Below are positions 8,189-15,804 of a stretch of 42,088 nucleotides of DNA, in pieces. The translations under genes were made by a program, and so were the position numbers. The first letter of the stretch is position 1; every line of letters begins with the position of its first letter. The notes below the pieces were generated by a model that saw only the letters and a list, made by a program, of their open reading frames with translations, searched no databases and was not told where the DNA came from. The stretch comes from an uncultured Collinsella sp. (lineage in GTDB: Bacteria; Actinomycetota; Coriobacteriia; Coriobacteriales; Coriobacteriaceae): the NCBI GenBank assembly GCA_958447445.1, contig CAUDAE010000004.1, positions 1 through 42,088 of the forward strand, read 5' to 3'.

Positions 8189-8983
8189 ATGCTCGTTTAT
8201 GTTCGCGGCGCCGGCGATATCGCCACGGGCGTCGCCGCTCGCTTGGTGCGCGCCGGCGTGTCGGTCGTCATGGCCGATATCGCGGTCCCCACGTGCATCC
8301 GTCGCACAATCAGTTTTTGCGAGGCCATTCGCTTGGGCGAGGTCCAGGTCGAGGGCATTCGCGCCCGCTTGGCGCAGACGTCGGCCGAGGCGCTTGAGAT
8401 TACCGAGGCGGGGGATGTCGCCGTGGTGGTGGACCCCCAGGCACAGATGCTCGACGAACTGAAGCCCGCGGCTGTGGTCGACGCGATTCTGGCCAAGCGC
8501 AATCTGGGTACCACGCGCGACATGGCTCCTGCCGTCATTGCAGTAGGGCCGGGCTTTACCGCGCCGGTTGATTGCGACGCCGTGGTCGAGACCATGCGCG
8601 GGCATTTCCTGGGCCGTGTCATTACCCAAGGTTCACCCCAGCCCAACACGGGCGTGCCGGGCATTATCGCCGGCTATGGCAAAAAGCGTGTTATCCACAG
8701 CCCCGCCGCCGGCGTGTTTCGGTCCGACCGCGCAATCGGCGACATCGTGCGCGCCGGAGACGTGATTGGCTACGCGGGCGATACGCCCATGCGCACGCAG
8801 ATCGATGGCTGTCTGCGCGGGCTTTTGGCGAACGGCGTGCAGGTGACCGAGGGCTTTAAATGCGCCGATGTCGATCCGCGCGGCGATGCCAGCTATATCA
8901 ACTACATTTCGGACAAGGCGACGTCGGTCGGCGGCGGCGTGCTCGAGGCACTCGCTATGCTCACCGATATCTTTAGAGGATAG
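8189..8983 (+). CDS. yqeB: selenium-dependent molybdenum cofactor protein YqeB
   Basis: A 264-residue YqeB (EF2563-type) protein. The N-terminus MLVYVRGAGDIATGVAARLV is a Rossmann-like glycine motif typical of the family. Further family blocks are ISFCEAIRLGEVQVEGI, VDPQAQMLDELKPAAVVDAILAKRN, and the central GPGFTAP..CDAVVETMRGHFLGRVI. YqeB and YqeC mark genomes that make selenium-dependent molybdenum hydroxylases; the molecular role is unproven. The xdhC-like gene begins 9 bp downstream, so the two are cotranscribed. Confidence 0.9.
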   Translation: MLVYVRGAGDIATGVAARLVRAGVSVVMADIAVPTCIRRTISFCEAIRLGEVQVEGIRARLAQTSAEALEITEAGDVAVVVDPQAQMLDELKPAAVVDAILAKRNLGTTRDMAPAVIAVGPGFTAPVDCDAVVETMRGHFLGRVITQGSPQPNTGVPGIIAGYGKKRVIHSPAAGVFRSDRAIGDIVRAGDVIGYAGDTPMRTQIDGCLRGLLANGVQVTEGFKCADVDPRGDASYINYISDKATSVGGGVLEALAMLTDIFRG

Positions 8984-8992
8984 AAGGCGGCA

Positions 8993-10036
8993 ATGGAAAA
9001 GCTCGATGTTGTGAATGCGGCGCTTGCCGCCCTGCGTGCTGGCGAGACGTGCGAGCTCGTGGTCGTGGCCGGCACGGCGGGGTCGTCGCCGCGCGGCGTG
9101 GGCGCCTGGATGGTCGTCTTTGCCGACGGTAGCCAGGCGGGCACCATCGGCGGCGGCAAGATCGAGCTCTTTGCGCTGGACGAGGCGCGAGAGCTGCTGG
9201 CCGCGGGGCAATCGCGTCTAGTCCGCTACACCATGGGCGGCGAGAACTCCGATACCGGCATGATCTGCGGCGGAGCCATCTGCCTGTGCTATCTGCATCT
9301 GGATGCGACCCAGGCACCGTTGTTCCAGGAAATTGCCGACATCTTGGTCTATCGACGCATCGGCGACTTCGTCATCGACTTTGAGCCGTTTATCGCGAGC
9401 GCGCTCGAGGGCGATGTGGCCGAGTACCATGGCGAGGAATCGCGCCGCACCATTGCGGGCTGCCCCGGGCTTTCGCTGGTGGAGGAGGGGAGTAGGGTCA
9501 CCTACACCGACGCGGCCTCCGAGCTTCCCGCGGCGCACGTCGAGACGCTCTGCCCCGAGGGCCTGACCTACATCTTTGGCTGCGGACACGTGGGCGCCGC
9601 GACGGCGCGCGTGCTCACGGCGGCGGGCTTTGCCGTCGTGGCCTGCGATGACCGCCCCGGCACGTTGACGCCCGAATGGGTGCCCGGTGTCTACGATCGT
9701 CGCCTGGTCGATTACAAGAACCTGAGCGAGCAGTGCCCCATCGGTCCGCGCGACTTGGTGGTCGTCGCCACGGCGGGTCACAAATCTGATCTCGACGTGG
9801 TGATTCAGGCTATGCGTGCCAAACCCGCCTATCTGGGTTGCTTGGGCTCGCGCCGCAAGACGGCCTTTGTGCGCGCCCGTCTGGAGCAGGAAGGCTTTAC
9901 GCAGGACCAGATCGACGAGCTGCACCTTCCGATCGGCGTTGCCATCGAGGCCGAGGACCCCGAGGAGATCGCCATCTCCATCGCCGCCGAGATGATCCAC
10001 CTGCGCCGCACCAAACTCGTCCCCCGCAAGCGCTAA
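8993..10036 (+). CDS. XdhC/CoxI family molybdenum-hydroxylase accessory protein
   Basis: A 347-residue protein with both XdhC domains. The N-terminal part has AGTAGSSPRGVGAWMVVFADG..GTIGGGKIE (about 26-58), the XdhC_CoxI block. The C-terminal Rossmann part has TYIFGCGHVGAATARVLTAAG (from about 190), VVACDDRPG and GCLGSRRKT. XdhC binds molybdenum cofactor, mediates its sulfuration (or here possibly selenation), and delivers it to the hydroxylase. Its neighbours yqeB and yqeC support the selenium-linked version. GATAGAAGG precedes the ATG. Downstream lies copy B of the palindromic repeat and then the ribosomal operon. Confidence 0.9.
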   Translation: MEKLDVVNAALAALRAGETCELVVVAGTAGSSPRGVGAWMVVFADGSQAGTIGGGKIELFALDEARELLAAGQSRLVRYTMGGENSDTGMICGGAICLCYLHLDATQAPLFQEIADILVYRRIGDFVIDFEPFIASALEGDVAEYHGEESRRTIAGCPGLSLVEEGSRVTYTDAASELPAAHVETLCPEGLTYIFGCGHVGAATARVLTAAGFAVVACDDRPGTLTPEWVPGVYDRRLVDYKNLSEQCPIGPRDLVVVATAGHKSDLDVVIQAMRAKPAYLGCLGSRRKTAFVRARLEQEGFTQDQIDELHLPIGVAIEAEDPEEIAISIAAEMIHLRRTKLVPRKR

Positions 10037-10053
10037 TCGCATCCCCACCAATA

Positions 10054-10120
10054 AGTTGCGGTGAAATACGGATTGTTTAAGCCTGTTAGGCCGCCAAACA
10101 GTCCCTATTTCACCGCAACT
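10054..10120. repeat. long palindromic intergenic repeat, copy B
   Basis: Same family as 7268-7336. A 25-base arm at 10054-10078 pairs with 10096-10120 with two mismatches. The outer arms (AGTTGCGGTGAAATA and its complement) match copy A, except that the downstream arm differs at one base (CCCTATT instead of CCGTATT). Here the palindrome is followed by GCTTTTT, so on the plus strand it could end the yqeB-xdhC transcript. Confidence 0.9.
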
Positions 10121-10347
10121 GCTTTTTGGGATCCATTTGTGCGGGGGAGTTGTGGAGTTGTGCAGGCAGACGAGGTTTTTCTGGAAATACGCTCCCGATG
10201 CGCGTATAGTACCGATTGTTTTGTCGGCTCCTGCTGCGTCGAGTCCAAACCGCAAAATGCCATGAGCGGCGCGGATGCAGCCAGGAGGCACGAGGACAAC
10301 CCATCGTGGCCACGCCCCGTGCTTAAAACCCCAAGAAGGAGTGAACA
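10121..10347 (+). promoter_or_regulatory. promoter and structured leader of the rplE operon
   Basis: There is no gene between the repeat and rplE. A -10-like TATAGT is at 10205-10210; the -35 is weak. Downstream, CTCCTGCTGCGTC (10228-10240) can pair with GATGCAGCCAGGAG (10274-10287) with one bulged C and one G-U pair, enclosing a small CCGC/GCGG stem. CACGA/TCGTG repeats follow at about 10289-10308. AGAAGGAG precedes the rplE ATG. A structured leader at the head of a ribosomal protein transcript is consistent with autoregulation, which is inferred only. Confidence 0.45.
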
Positions 10348-10905
10348 ATGGCAGAAGAGAAGTATGTGCCGCGTCTGAAGACCAAGTACAACAACGAGGT
10401 CAAGCAGCAGCTTCAGGACAAGTTCCAGTACGAGAACGTCATGATGATCCCCAAGTTTGAGAAGATCGTCGTGAACATGGGTGTCGGCGAGGCCGCTACC
10501 GATTCCAAGGCCATCGACGGTGCTGTGCGCGACCTGCGCGCCATCACCGGCCAGCAGCCGATGATCACCCGTGCCCGCAAGTCCATCGCTACCTTCCGCC
10601 TGCGCGCTGGTATGCCGATCGGCTGCAAGGTTACCCTGCGTGGCGATCGTATGTGGGAGTTCTTCGATCGTCTGACCTCCGTCGCGATCCCCCGTATCCG
10701 CGACTTCCGCGGCATTTCCGCCAAGAGCTTCGACGGCCGTGGTAACTTCTCCATGGGCGTCACCGAGCAGCTCATCTTCCCCGAGATCGACTTCGACTCC
10801 GTCGATCACCAGCGCGGTATGGACATCACTTTCGTGACCACCGCCAATACCGATGAGGAGGCCAAGGCCCTTCTGGACGCCTTCGGTTTCCCGTTCAAGA
10901 AATAG
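10348..10905 (+). CDS. rplE: 50S ribosomal protein L5
   Basis: 185 residues, slightly longer than the E. coli protein (179). L5 binds 5S rRNA and contacts the P-site tRNA in the large subunit. The signatures MMIPKFEKIVVNMGVGEA, ITGQQPMITRARKSIATFRLR and FRGISAKSFDGRGNFSMGVTEQLIFPEID are all present. It is the first gene of this ribosomal transcript; L14 and L24 genes, which normally precede it, are absent upstream. Confidence 0.98.
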   Translation: MAEEKYVPRLKTKYNNEVKQQLQDKFQYENVMMIPKFEKIVVNMGVGEAATDSKAIDGAVRDLRAITGQQPMITRARKSIATFRLRAGMPIGCKVTLRGDRMWEFFDRLTSVAIPRIRDFRGISAKSFDGRGNFSMGVTEQLIFPEIDFDSVDHQRGMDITFVTTANTDEEAKALLDAFGFPFKK

Positions 10906-10920
10906 GTTCACCTGCCCTAT

Positions 10921-10950
10921 AAGCGCCGTTCCCACAAGGGGGCGGCGCTT
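10921..10950 (+). other. rplE-rpsN intergenic hairpin
   Basis: AAGCGCCG pairs perfectly with CGGCGCTT, extended inward by TTCCC/GGGGG with G-U pairs, giving about 13 bp on an ACAA loop. There is no T-run, so a processing or stability hairpin is more likely than a terminator. Confidence 0.6.
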
Positions 10951-10984
10951 GGGGCGAACAATACTCTATGTGAGGAGGATATAA

Positions 10985-11170
10985 GTGGCTAAGACATCGA
11001 TGATCGTCAAGTGCAATCGCAAGCAGAAGTTCTCTACTCGTGAGTACACGCGCTGCCAGCGCTGCGGCCGTCCGCACTCTGTGTACCGCAAGTTCGGCCT
11101 GTGCCGTGTCTGCTTCCGCGAGCTTGCACTCAAGGGCGAGCTTCCCGGCGTTAAGAAGGCCAGCTGGTAA
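10985..11170 (+). CDS. rpsN: 30S ribosomal protein S14, zinc-type
   Basis: 61 residues, the short zinc-ribbon form of S14, with C24-x2-C27 and C40-x2-C43 in CQRCGRPHSVYRKFGLCRVC. It lies in the small-subunit head. The GTG start has GAGGAGG a few bases upstream. Type Z S14 (rpsZ) in the operon is normal for Actinobacteria and Firmicutes. Confidence 0.97.
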   Translation: MAKTSMIVKCNRKQKFSTREYTRCQRCGRPHSVYRKFGLCRVCFRELALKGELPGVKKASW

Positions 11171-11289
11171 GTCACTACCAGCGTTTCAAGCATCAGTTTG
11201 GAACAGGGAAAACGCGCTAAAAAGGCTTTGCCGTTAAGGGCGGCGAAGAACCAAGAGCACGTGTTCATCAAGAACGAAGGAGAATCTGT

Positions 11290-11688
11290 ATGAACCTTAC
11301 AGACCCGATCGCAGATATGCTTACGCGCATCCGTAACGCTAACTCTGTGAACAAGGCCACGGTCTCCATGCCGAGCAGCAAGAAGCTCGTCGAGATCGCT
11401 CGTGTTCTGCACGAGGAGGGCTACATCGAGGGCTACGATGTCGAGGACACCGTTCCCCAGAAGACTCTGCACATCACGCTTAAGTATGGTCCCAAGAAGG
11501 CTAAGGTCATCAACGGCATCCGCCGCATTTCCAAGCCGGGCCTGCGTAAGTACACCGGCGTTGCCGACATGCCCCGCGTCCGCGGTGGCCTTGGTACCGC
11601 CATTATTTCCACCAGCCATGGCGTCATGACCGACCGCGATGCTCGCAAGCACAACGTCGGCGGCGAGATCATCGCTTACGTCTGGTAA
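11290..11688 (+). CDS. rpsH: 30S ribosomal protein S8
   Basis: 132 residues. It binds the central domain of 16S rRNA. Starts MNLTDPIADMLTRIRNANSV and ends with GVMTDRDARKHNVGGEIIAYVW, both diagnostic. In E. coli S8 also represses translation of the spc operon at rplE; whether that holds here is unknown. The 119-bp gap before it has no gene. Confidence 0.98.
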   Translation: MNLTDPIADMLTRIRNANSVNKATVSMPSSKKLVEIARVLHEEGYIEGYDVEDTVPQKTLHITLKYGPKKAKVINGIRRISKPGLRKYTGVADMPRVRGGLGTAIISTSHGVMTDRDARKHNVGGEIIAYVW

Positions 11689-11721
11689 TTCGCTCGGTAG
11701 GTAGAAGGAAAGGAGATCACC

Positions 11722-12258
11722 GTGTCTCGTATCGGTAATAAGCCTGTCCAGATTCCCGCCGGAGTCGAAGTGGCAGTCAACGGCAACAACGTTGTCGTCA
11801 AGGGCCCCAAGGGCCAGCTCGAGCTCAATGTCTTTGAGAAGCTCGCTATCAACGTCGAGGACAACGTCCTCACCGTTTCCCGTCCCGACGACGAGCGTGA
11901 GACCCGTGCCCGCCACGGCCTCACCCGCGCCCTCATCCACAACATGGTTGTTGGCGTTTCCGAGGGCTTCGAGAAGAAGCTCGAGCTCGCCGGCGTCGGT
12001 TACCGCGTGCAGCAGAAGGGCAAGAACCTCGAGTTCTCCCTGGGCTTCTCGCACCCCGTGATCGTCGAGGCTCCCGAGGGCATCACCTTCGAGGTTCCCG
12101 ACAACACCCACGTGAACGTCAAGGGTATCAACAAGCAGCAGGTCGGTCAGATCGCCGCTGAGATCCGCGGCCATCGTCCTCCCGAGCCTTACAAGGGCAA
12201 GGGTATCCACTACGTTGGAGAGCACATCCGCCGCAAGCTGGGTAAGGCCGCCAAGTAG
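11722..12258 (+). CDS. rplF: 50S ribosomal protein L6
   Basis: 178 residues with the two L6 repeats (MSRIGNKPVQIPAGVEV.. and FSHPVIVEAPEGI..), ending PPEPYKGKGIHYVGEHIRRKLGKAAK. It lies near the GTPase-associated centre of the large subunit. The GTG start has GAAAGGAGATC upstream. Confidence 0.98.
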   Translation: MSRIGNKPVQIPAGVEVAVNGNNVVVKGPKGQLELNVFEKLAINVEDNVLTVSRPDDERETRARHGLTRALIHNMVVGVSEGFEKKLELAGVGYRVQQKGKNLEFSLGFSHPVIVEAPEGITFEVPDNTHVNVKGINKQQVGQIAAEIRGHRPPEPYKGKGIHYVGEHIRRKLGKAAK

Positions 12259-12283
12259 TCGTAACCGACTCACTCGCATAAGA

Positions 12284-12305
12284 CCAGCACCCCGTCAGGT
12301 GCTGG
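12284..12305 (+). other. rplF-rplR intergenic hairpin
   Basis: A perfect 8-bp stem, CCAGCACC at 12284-12291 and GGTGCTGG at 12298-12305, on a 6-base loop between two ribosomal genes. T-rich sequence (CCTTTTT) starts only about 10 bases later. It could be a partial attenuator or an mRNA stability element. Confidence 0.6.
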
Positions 12306-12333
12306 CAAGATCAACCTTTTTAGGAGTTTACGT

Positions 12334-12702
12334 ATGAACAAGCATAAGGCGAAGCTGGAAGGCCTCAAGCGTCGTCAGCGTCGTGTTCGCGGCAAGGTCT
12401 CGGGTACCTCCGAGCGTCCGCGTCTTCGCGTGACCCGTACTAACGCCAACATCTATGCCCAGATCATCGACGACAGCAAGGGCTCCAGCCTGACGCTCGT
12501 CTCTGCCTCGACCCTCGAGGCCGAGTTCAAGGGCACCCACACCTCGAACAAGGAGGCTGCGGAGAAGGTCGGTCAGCTCGTTGGCAAGCGCGCCATCGAG
12601 GCCGGCATCACCAAGGTCGCCTTCGATCGCGGTGGCCGTATCTACCATGGCCGCGTCAAGGCCCTCGCCGACGGTGCTCGTGCCGCCGGTCTCGAGTTCT
12701 AG
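12334..12702 (+). CDS. rplR: 50S ribosomal protein L18
   Basis: 122 residues. It binds 5S rRNA with L5. The basic N-terminus LEGLKRRQRRVRGKVSGTSERPRLRV and the C-terminal VAFDRGGRIYHGRVKALADGARAAGLEF are characteristic. TTAGGAG lies upstream of the ATG. Confidence 0.98.
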   Translation: MNKHKAKLEGLKRRQRRVRGKVSGTSERPRLRVTRTNANIYAQIIDDSKGSSLTLVSASTLEAEFKGTHTSNKEAAEKVGQLVGKRAIEAGITKVAFDRGGRIYHGRVKALADGARAAGLEF

Positions 12703-12716
12703 GAGGTATGTAGCAC

Positions 12717-13241
12717 ATGGCTCGTAATCAGAAGCAGCAGCGCGAGGCCTCCGAGTTCGAGGAGCGCGTCGTTTACATCAACCGCGTGTCGAGGACCGTC
12801 AAGGGTGGTCGTCGCATGAGCCTCGTCGCTCTCGTCGTCGTTGGCGACGGCAAGGGCAACGTCGGCGTTGGCATGGGCAAGTCCGCTGAGGTGCCCATGG
12901 CCATCTCCAAGGCGTCTCTCGATGCCAAGAAGAACATGTTCCACGTGCCGGTGACCGAGCAGGGCACCATTCCGCACGAGGTTCTCGGTCACTTTGGTGC
13001 CGGCCGCATCATCATCAAGCCCGCTGTCGAGGGTACCGGCGTTATCGCCGGCGGCGCTGTGCGTCCCCTCTTCGAGCTTGCTGGCATCAAGAACGTCCTG
13101 TCCAAGTCCCTCGGTACCGACAACGGCCTCAACATCATCAAGGCTGCCGTCGAGGGCCTCAAGGAGCTCTCCAGCCCTGAGGACGTCGCGGCTCGCCGTG
13201 GCCTGACGGTCTCCGAGATGTTCGTCGGTAAGGAGAACTAA
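12717..13241 (+). CDS. rpsE: 30S ribosomal protein S5
   Basis: 174 residues with the double-stranded RNA-binding N-domain (EFEERVVYINRVSRTVKGGRRMSLVALVVVGDG) and the GKSAEVPMAISKA / GTGVIAGGAVRPLFELAG blocks. S5 affects decoding accuracy. It starts 14 bp after rplR with AGGAGG. Confidence 0.98.
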   Translation: MARNQKQQREASEFEERVVYINRVSRTVKGGRRMSLVALVVVGDGKGNVGVGMGKSAEVPMAISKASLDAKKNMFHVPVTEQGTIPHEVLGHFGAGRIIIKPAVEGTGVIAGGAVRPLFELAGIKNVLSKSLGTDNGLNIIKAAVEGLKELSSPEDVAARRGLTVSEMFVGKEN

Positions 13242-13243
13242 GC

Positions 13244-13426
13244 ATGGCTGACACCATCAAGATCAAGCAGGTCCGCAGCACCAACGGTTGCAAGCAGGAC
13301 CAGGTCCGTACTGTCCGTGCCCTCGGTCTCCACAGGATCCGCGAGGTTCGCGAGATTGCTGACAACGAGTCCGTCCGCGGCATGATCTTCAAGGTCAAGC
13401 ACCTTGTCGAGATTGTAGAGGAGTAG
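13244..13426 (+). CDS. rpmD: 50S ribosomal protein L30
   Basis: 60 residues, the bacterial short L30. IKIKQVRSTNGCKQDQVRTVRALGLHRI is the family core. It begins 2 bp after the rpsE stop, implying translational coupling. Confidence 0.97.
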   Translation: MADTIKIKQVRSTNGCKQDQVRTVRALGLHRIREVREIADNESVRGMIFKVKHLVEIVEE

Positions 13427-13429
13427 CAA

Positions 13430-13879
13430 ATGCAGCTTCACGATCTTACTCCCGCGCCCGGTTCCACCAAGAACCGCAAGCGCGTCGGCCGTGGCAATTC
13501 TTCGGGTCACGGCACCACTTCTGGCCGCGGTCAGAAGGGCCAGGGTTCCCGCTCTGGTGGCACCAAGGGTGCCGGCTTCGAGGGTGGCCAGACTCCGCTG
13601 GCTATGCGCCTGCCCAAGCTTCCGGGCTTCCGCAACCCCCGTCGTATCGAGTACACCGCTGTTAACGTTGAGCGTCTCGAGCGCAAGTTCGAGGACGGCG
13701 CTGTGATCGACGGTGCCGCTCTTAAGGCCGCTCGCATCACCAAGAGCGAGTTCGAGCCCGTCAAGGTGCTCGGCAATGGTGAGCTCACCAAGAAGTTCAC
13801 GGTCAAGGTCGACAAGGTCAGCGCTTCTGCGCAGGCCAAGATCGAGGCCGCCGGCGGAAAGGTCGAGCTGCCGTGCTAA
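13430..13879 (+). CDS. rplO: 50S ribosomal protein L15
   Basis: 149 residues. The glycine/arginine-rich N-terminus (MQLHDLTPAPGSTKNRKRVGRGNSSGHGTTSGRGQKGQ) threads into the large subunit. The C-terminus VKVDKVSASAQAKIEAAGGKVE is the family signature. It overlaps the secY start by 7 bp. Confidence 0.98.
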   Translation: MQLHDLTPAPGSTKNRKRVGRGNSSGHGTTSGRGQKGQGSRSGGTKGAGFEGGQTPLAMRLPKLPGFRNPRRIEYTAVNVERLERKFEDGAVIDGAALKAARITKSEFEPVKVLGNGELTKKFTVKVDKVSASAQAKIEAAGGKVELPC

Positions 13880-15159
13880 ATGGTCTTAAGAATGCTTTCC
13901 GTATCAAAGAACTGCGCGAAAAGATTCTTTTTACCATAGCTATGCTCGTCGTGTACCGCGTTGGTGCGCACGTTCCTGTGCCCGGCATTCCCTTCCAGGG
14001 GATGCTGGGCCTTTTCTCGACCGATAACAATTCGGTCGCCGCAGGTGCTATGGCCCTCCTGAATCTTTTCTCTGGTGGCGCGTTGAGCTATGTGTCGGTG
14101 TTCTCCCTGGGCATCATGCCTTACATCACCAGCTCGATCATCCTCCAGATGCTCCAGGCCGTTGTGCCTTCCCTGCATGAGCTTGCCCGCGAGGGCGAGG
14201 TCGGTCAGACCAAGATCACGCAGTATTCGCGTTACCTCACCCTGGCTCTGGCAATCCTCAACTCCGTGGGTTACCTCTTCCTCTTTAAGAGCTTCGGCAT
14301 CAGCTTTAATGGCGCCGGCGCTCCCGAGATCATCTTCGACCTCATGATCGTCGGCACGCTCACCGCGGGCGCGATGCTGATCATGTGGATTGGTGAGCTC
14401 ATCACCCAGCGCGGTATCGGCAATGGCATGTCGCTGATCATCTTTGCGAACATCATGGCCGGCCTGCCGCAGGCGATCTTCTCCAGCACCGAGGGCAATG
14501 CCGGTGGCATCATCACCATGGTGATCATCTGCGCCATCATCCTGCTGGTTATCCCGCTGATTGTTTTCCTTGAGCGCGGTCAGCGCCGCATCCCGGTCTC
14601 CTACGCTAAGCGCGTCGTGGGCCGTCGCATGATGGGTGGCCAGACCACCTACCTGCCCATCAAGGTCAACACCGCGGGTGTCGTGCCGATCATCTTCGCT
14701 TCGGCGCTGCTGTACTTCCCGGCTCAGATTGCCGTGTTCTTCCCCGGCATCGGCTGGATCCAGGCAGTTGCCTCTGCGCTTTCGACCGGTTGGCTCAACT
14801 GGGTGCTTAACGTTGTCCTCATCGTGTTCTTCGCGTACTTCTACACCTCTATGGTGTTCAACCCCGATGACACGGCCGACAACCTTAAGAAGCAGGGCGG
14901 CTTTATTCCGGGCGTGCGTCCGGGTAGGGCTACCGCGGCCTACATCAAGAACGCGCTCAACAAGATCACGCTTCCCAGCGCTGTCTTTTTGGCGCTCATC
15001 GCCATCGTGCCTTCGATCATCTTCTCCTTCACGGGTAACCATCTGATCCAGGCATTTGGCGGCACGTCCATCCTCATCATGGTCGGCGTCGTGCTCGACA
15101 CGGTCGATAAGCTCGAAGGCCAGATCAAGATGTATGATTACGATGGATTCTTTAAATAG
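13873..15159 (+). CDS. secY: preprotein translocase subunit SecY
   Basis: 428 residues, about ten transmembrane helices, the channel of the Sec translocon in the cytoplasmic membrane. Family blocks include YRVGAHVPVPGI (helix 1 region), LGIMPYITSSIILQML, GIGNGMSLIIFANI, VVGRRMMGGQTTYLPIKVNTAGVVPIIFASALL and FNPDDTADNLKKQGGFIPGVRPG. The GTG start at 13873 overlaps the last codons of rplO, so its translation is probably coupled. Confidence 0.98.
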   Translation: MLNGLKNAFRIKELREKILFTIAMLVVYRVGAHVPVPGIPFQGMLGLFSTDNNSVAAGAMALLNLFSGGALSYVSVFSLGIMPYITSSIILQMLQAVVPSLHELAREGEVGQTKITQYSRYLTLALAILNSVGYLFLFKSFGISFNGAGAPEIIFDLMIVGTLTAGAMLIMWIGELITQRGIGNGMSLIIFANIMAGLPQAIFSSTEGNAGGIITMVIICAIILLVIPLIVFLERGQRRIPVSYAKRVVGRRMMGGQTTYLPIKVNTAGVVPIIFASALLYFPAQIAVFFPGIGWIQAVASALSTGWLNWVLNVVLIVFFAYFYTSMVFNPDDTADNLKKQGGFIPGVRPGRATAAYIKNALNKITLPSAVFLALIAIVPSIIFSFTGNHLIQAFGGTSILIMVGVVLDTVDKLEGQIKMYDYDGFFK

Positions 15160-15177
15160 GCTAGAGGAGGATTGCTC

Positions 15178-15804
15178 ATGAACCTCGTATTGCTCGGAGC
15201 TCCGGGTGCCGGTAAGGGCACCGTCGCACAGGAGCTCGTCGCCGAGTTTGGCGTCGCTCACATTTCCACGGGCGACCTGCTGCGTGCTGCCGTCAAGGGT
15301 GGCACCGAGCTTGGTATTCAGGCTAAGAAGTACATGGACGCTGGCGAGCTCGTTCCCGACCAGCTCGTGATCGACCTTGTCAAGGAGCGCCTTGCCGCCG
15401 ATGACGCCCAGCAGGGCTTCATCCTCGATGGCTTCCCGCGCAACACCGCCCAGGCTGTGACGCTCGATTCCGAGCTCTCCGCCATGGGTCGCGAGATCGA
15501 CTGCGCCCTTCTGGTCGATGTGGCCCCCGAGGTCATCATCGATCGTCTGTCTTCGCGTCGCACCTGCCGCGCCTGCGGTTACACCGGCACCGCTGCCGAT
15601 GCCACCTGCCCCAAGTGCGGTGGCGAGATGTATCAGCGCGACGACGACAAGCCCGAGACCATCAAGAACCGTCTCGACGTCTACGAGAAGTCCACGAGCC
15701 CGCTCGTCGACTACTATCGTGGCCAGGGTCTGCTCAAGTCGGTCAACGGTGACCAGGCACGCGAGACCGTGTACGGGGATGTCAAAGAGGCTCTCGGTCT
15801 ATGA
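15178..15804 (+). CDS. adk: adenylate kinase
   Basis: 208 residues. It interconverts AMP, ADP and ATP. The P-loop GAPGAGKGT is at 7-15; STGDLLRAA and LDGFPRN are AMP-site motifs. The LID has four cysteines (CRACGYTG..CPKCG), so it is the zinc-binding type. The ATG at 15178 is chosen because GAGGAGG ends 8 bases before it; a TTG two codons upstream lacks the right spacing. The stop overlaps the map start as ATGA. Confidence 0.97.
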   Translation: MNLVLLGAPGAGKGTVAQELVAEFGVAHISTGDLLRAAVKGGTELGIQAKKYMDAGELVPDQLVIDLVKERLAADDAQQGFILDGFPRNTAQAVTLDSELSAMGREIDCALLVDVAPEVIIDRLSSRRTCRACGYTGTAADATCPKCGGEMYQRDDDKPETIKNRLDVYEKSTSPLVDYYRGQGLLKSVNGDQARETVYGDVKEALGL

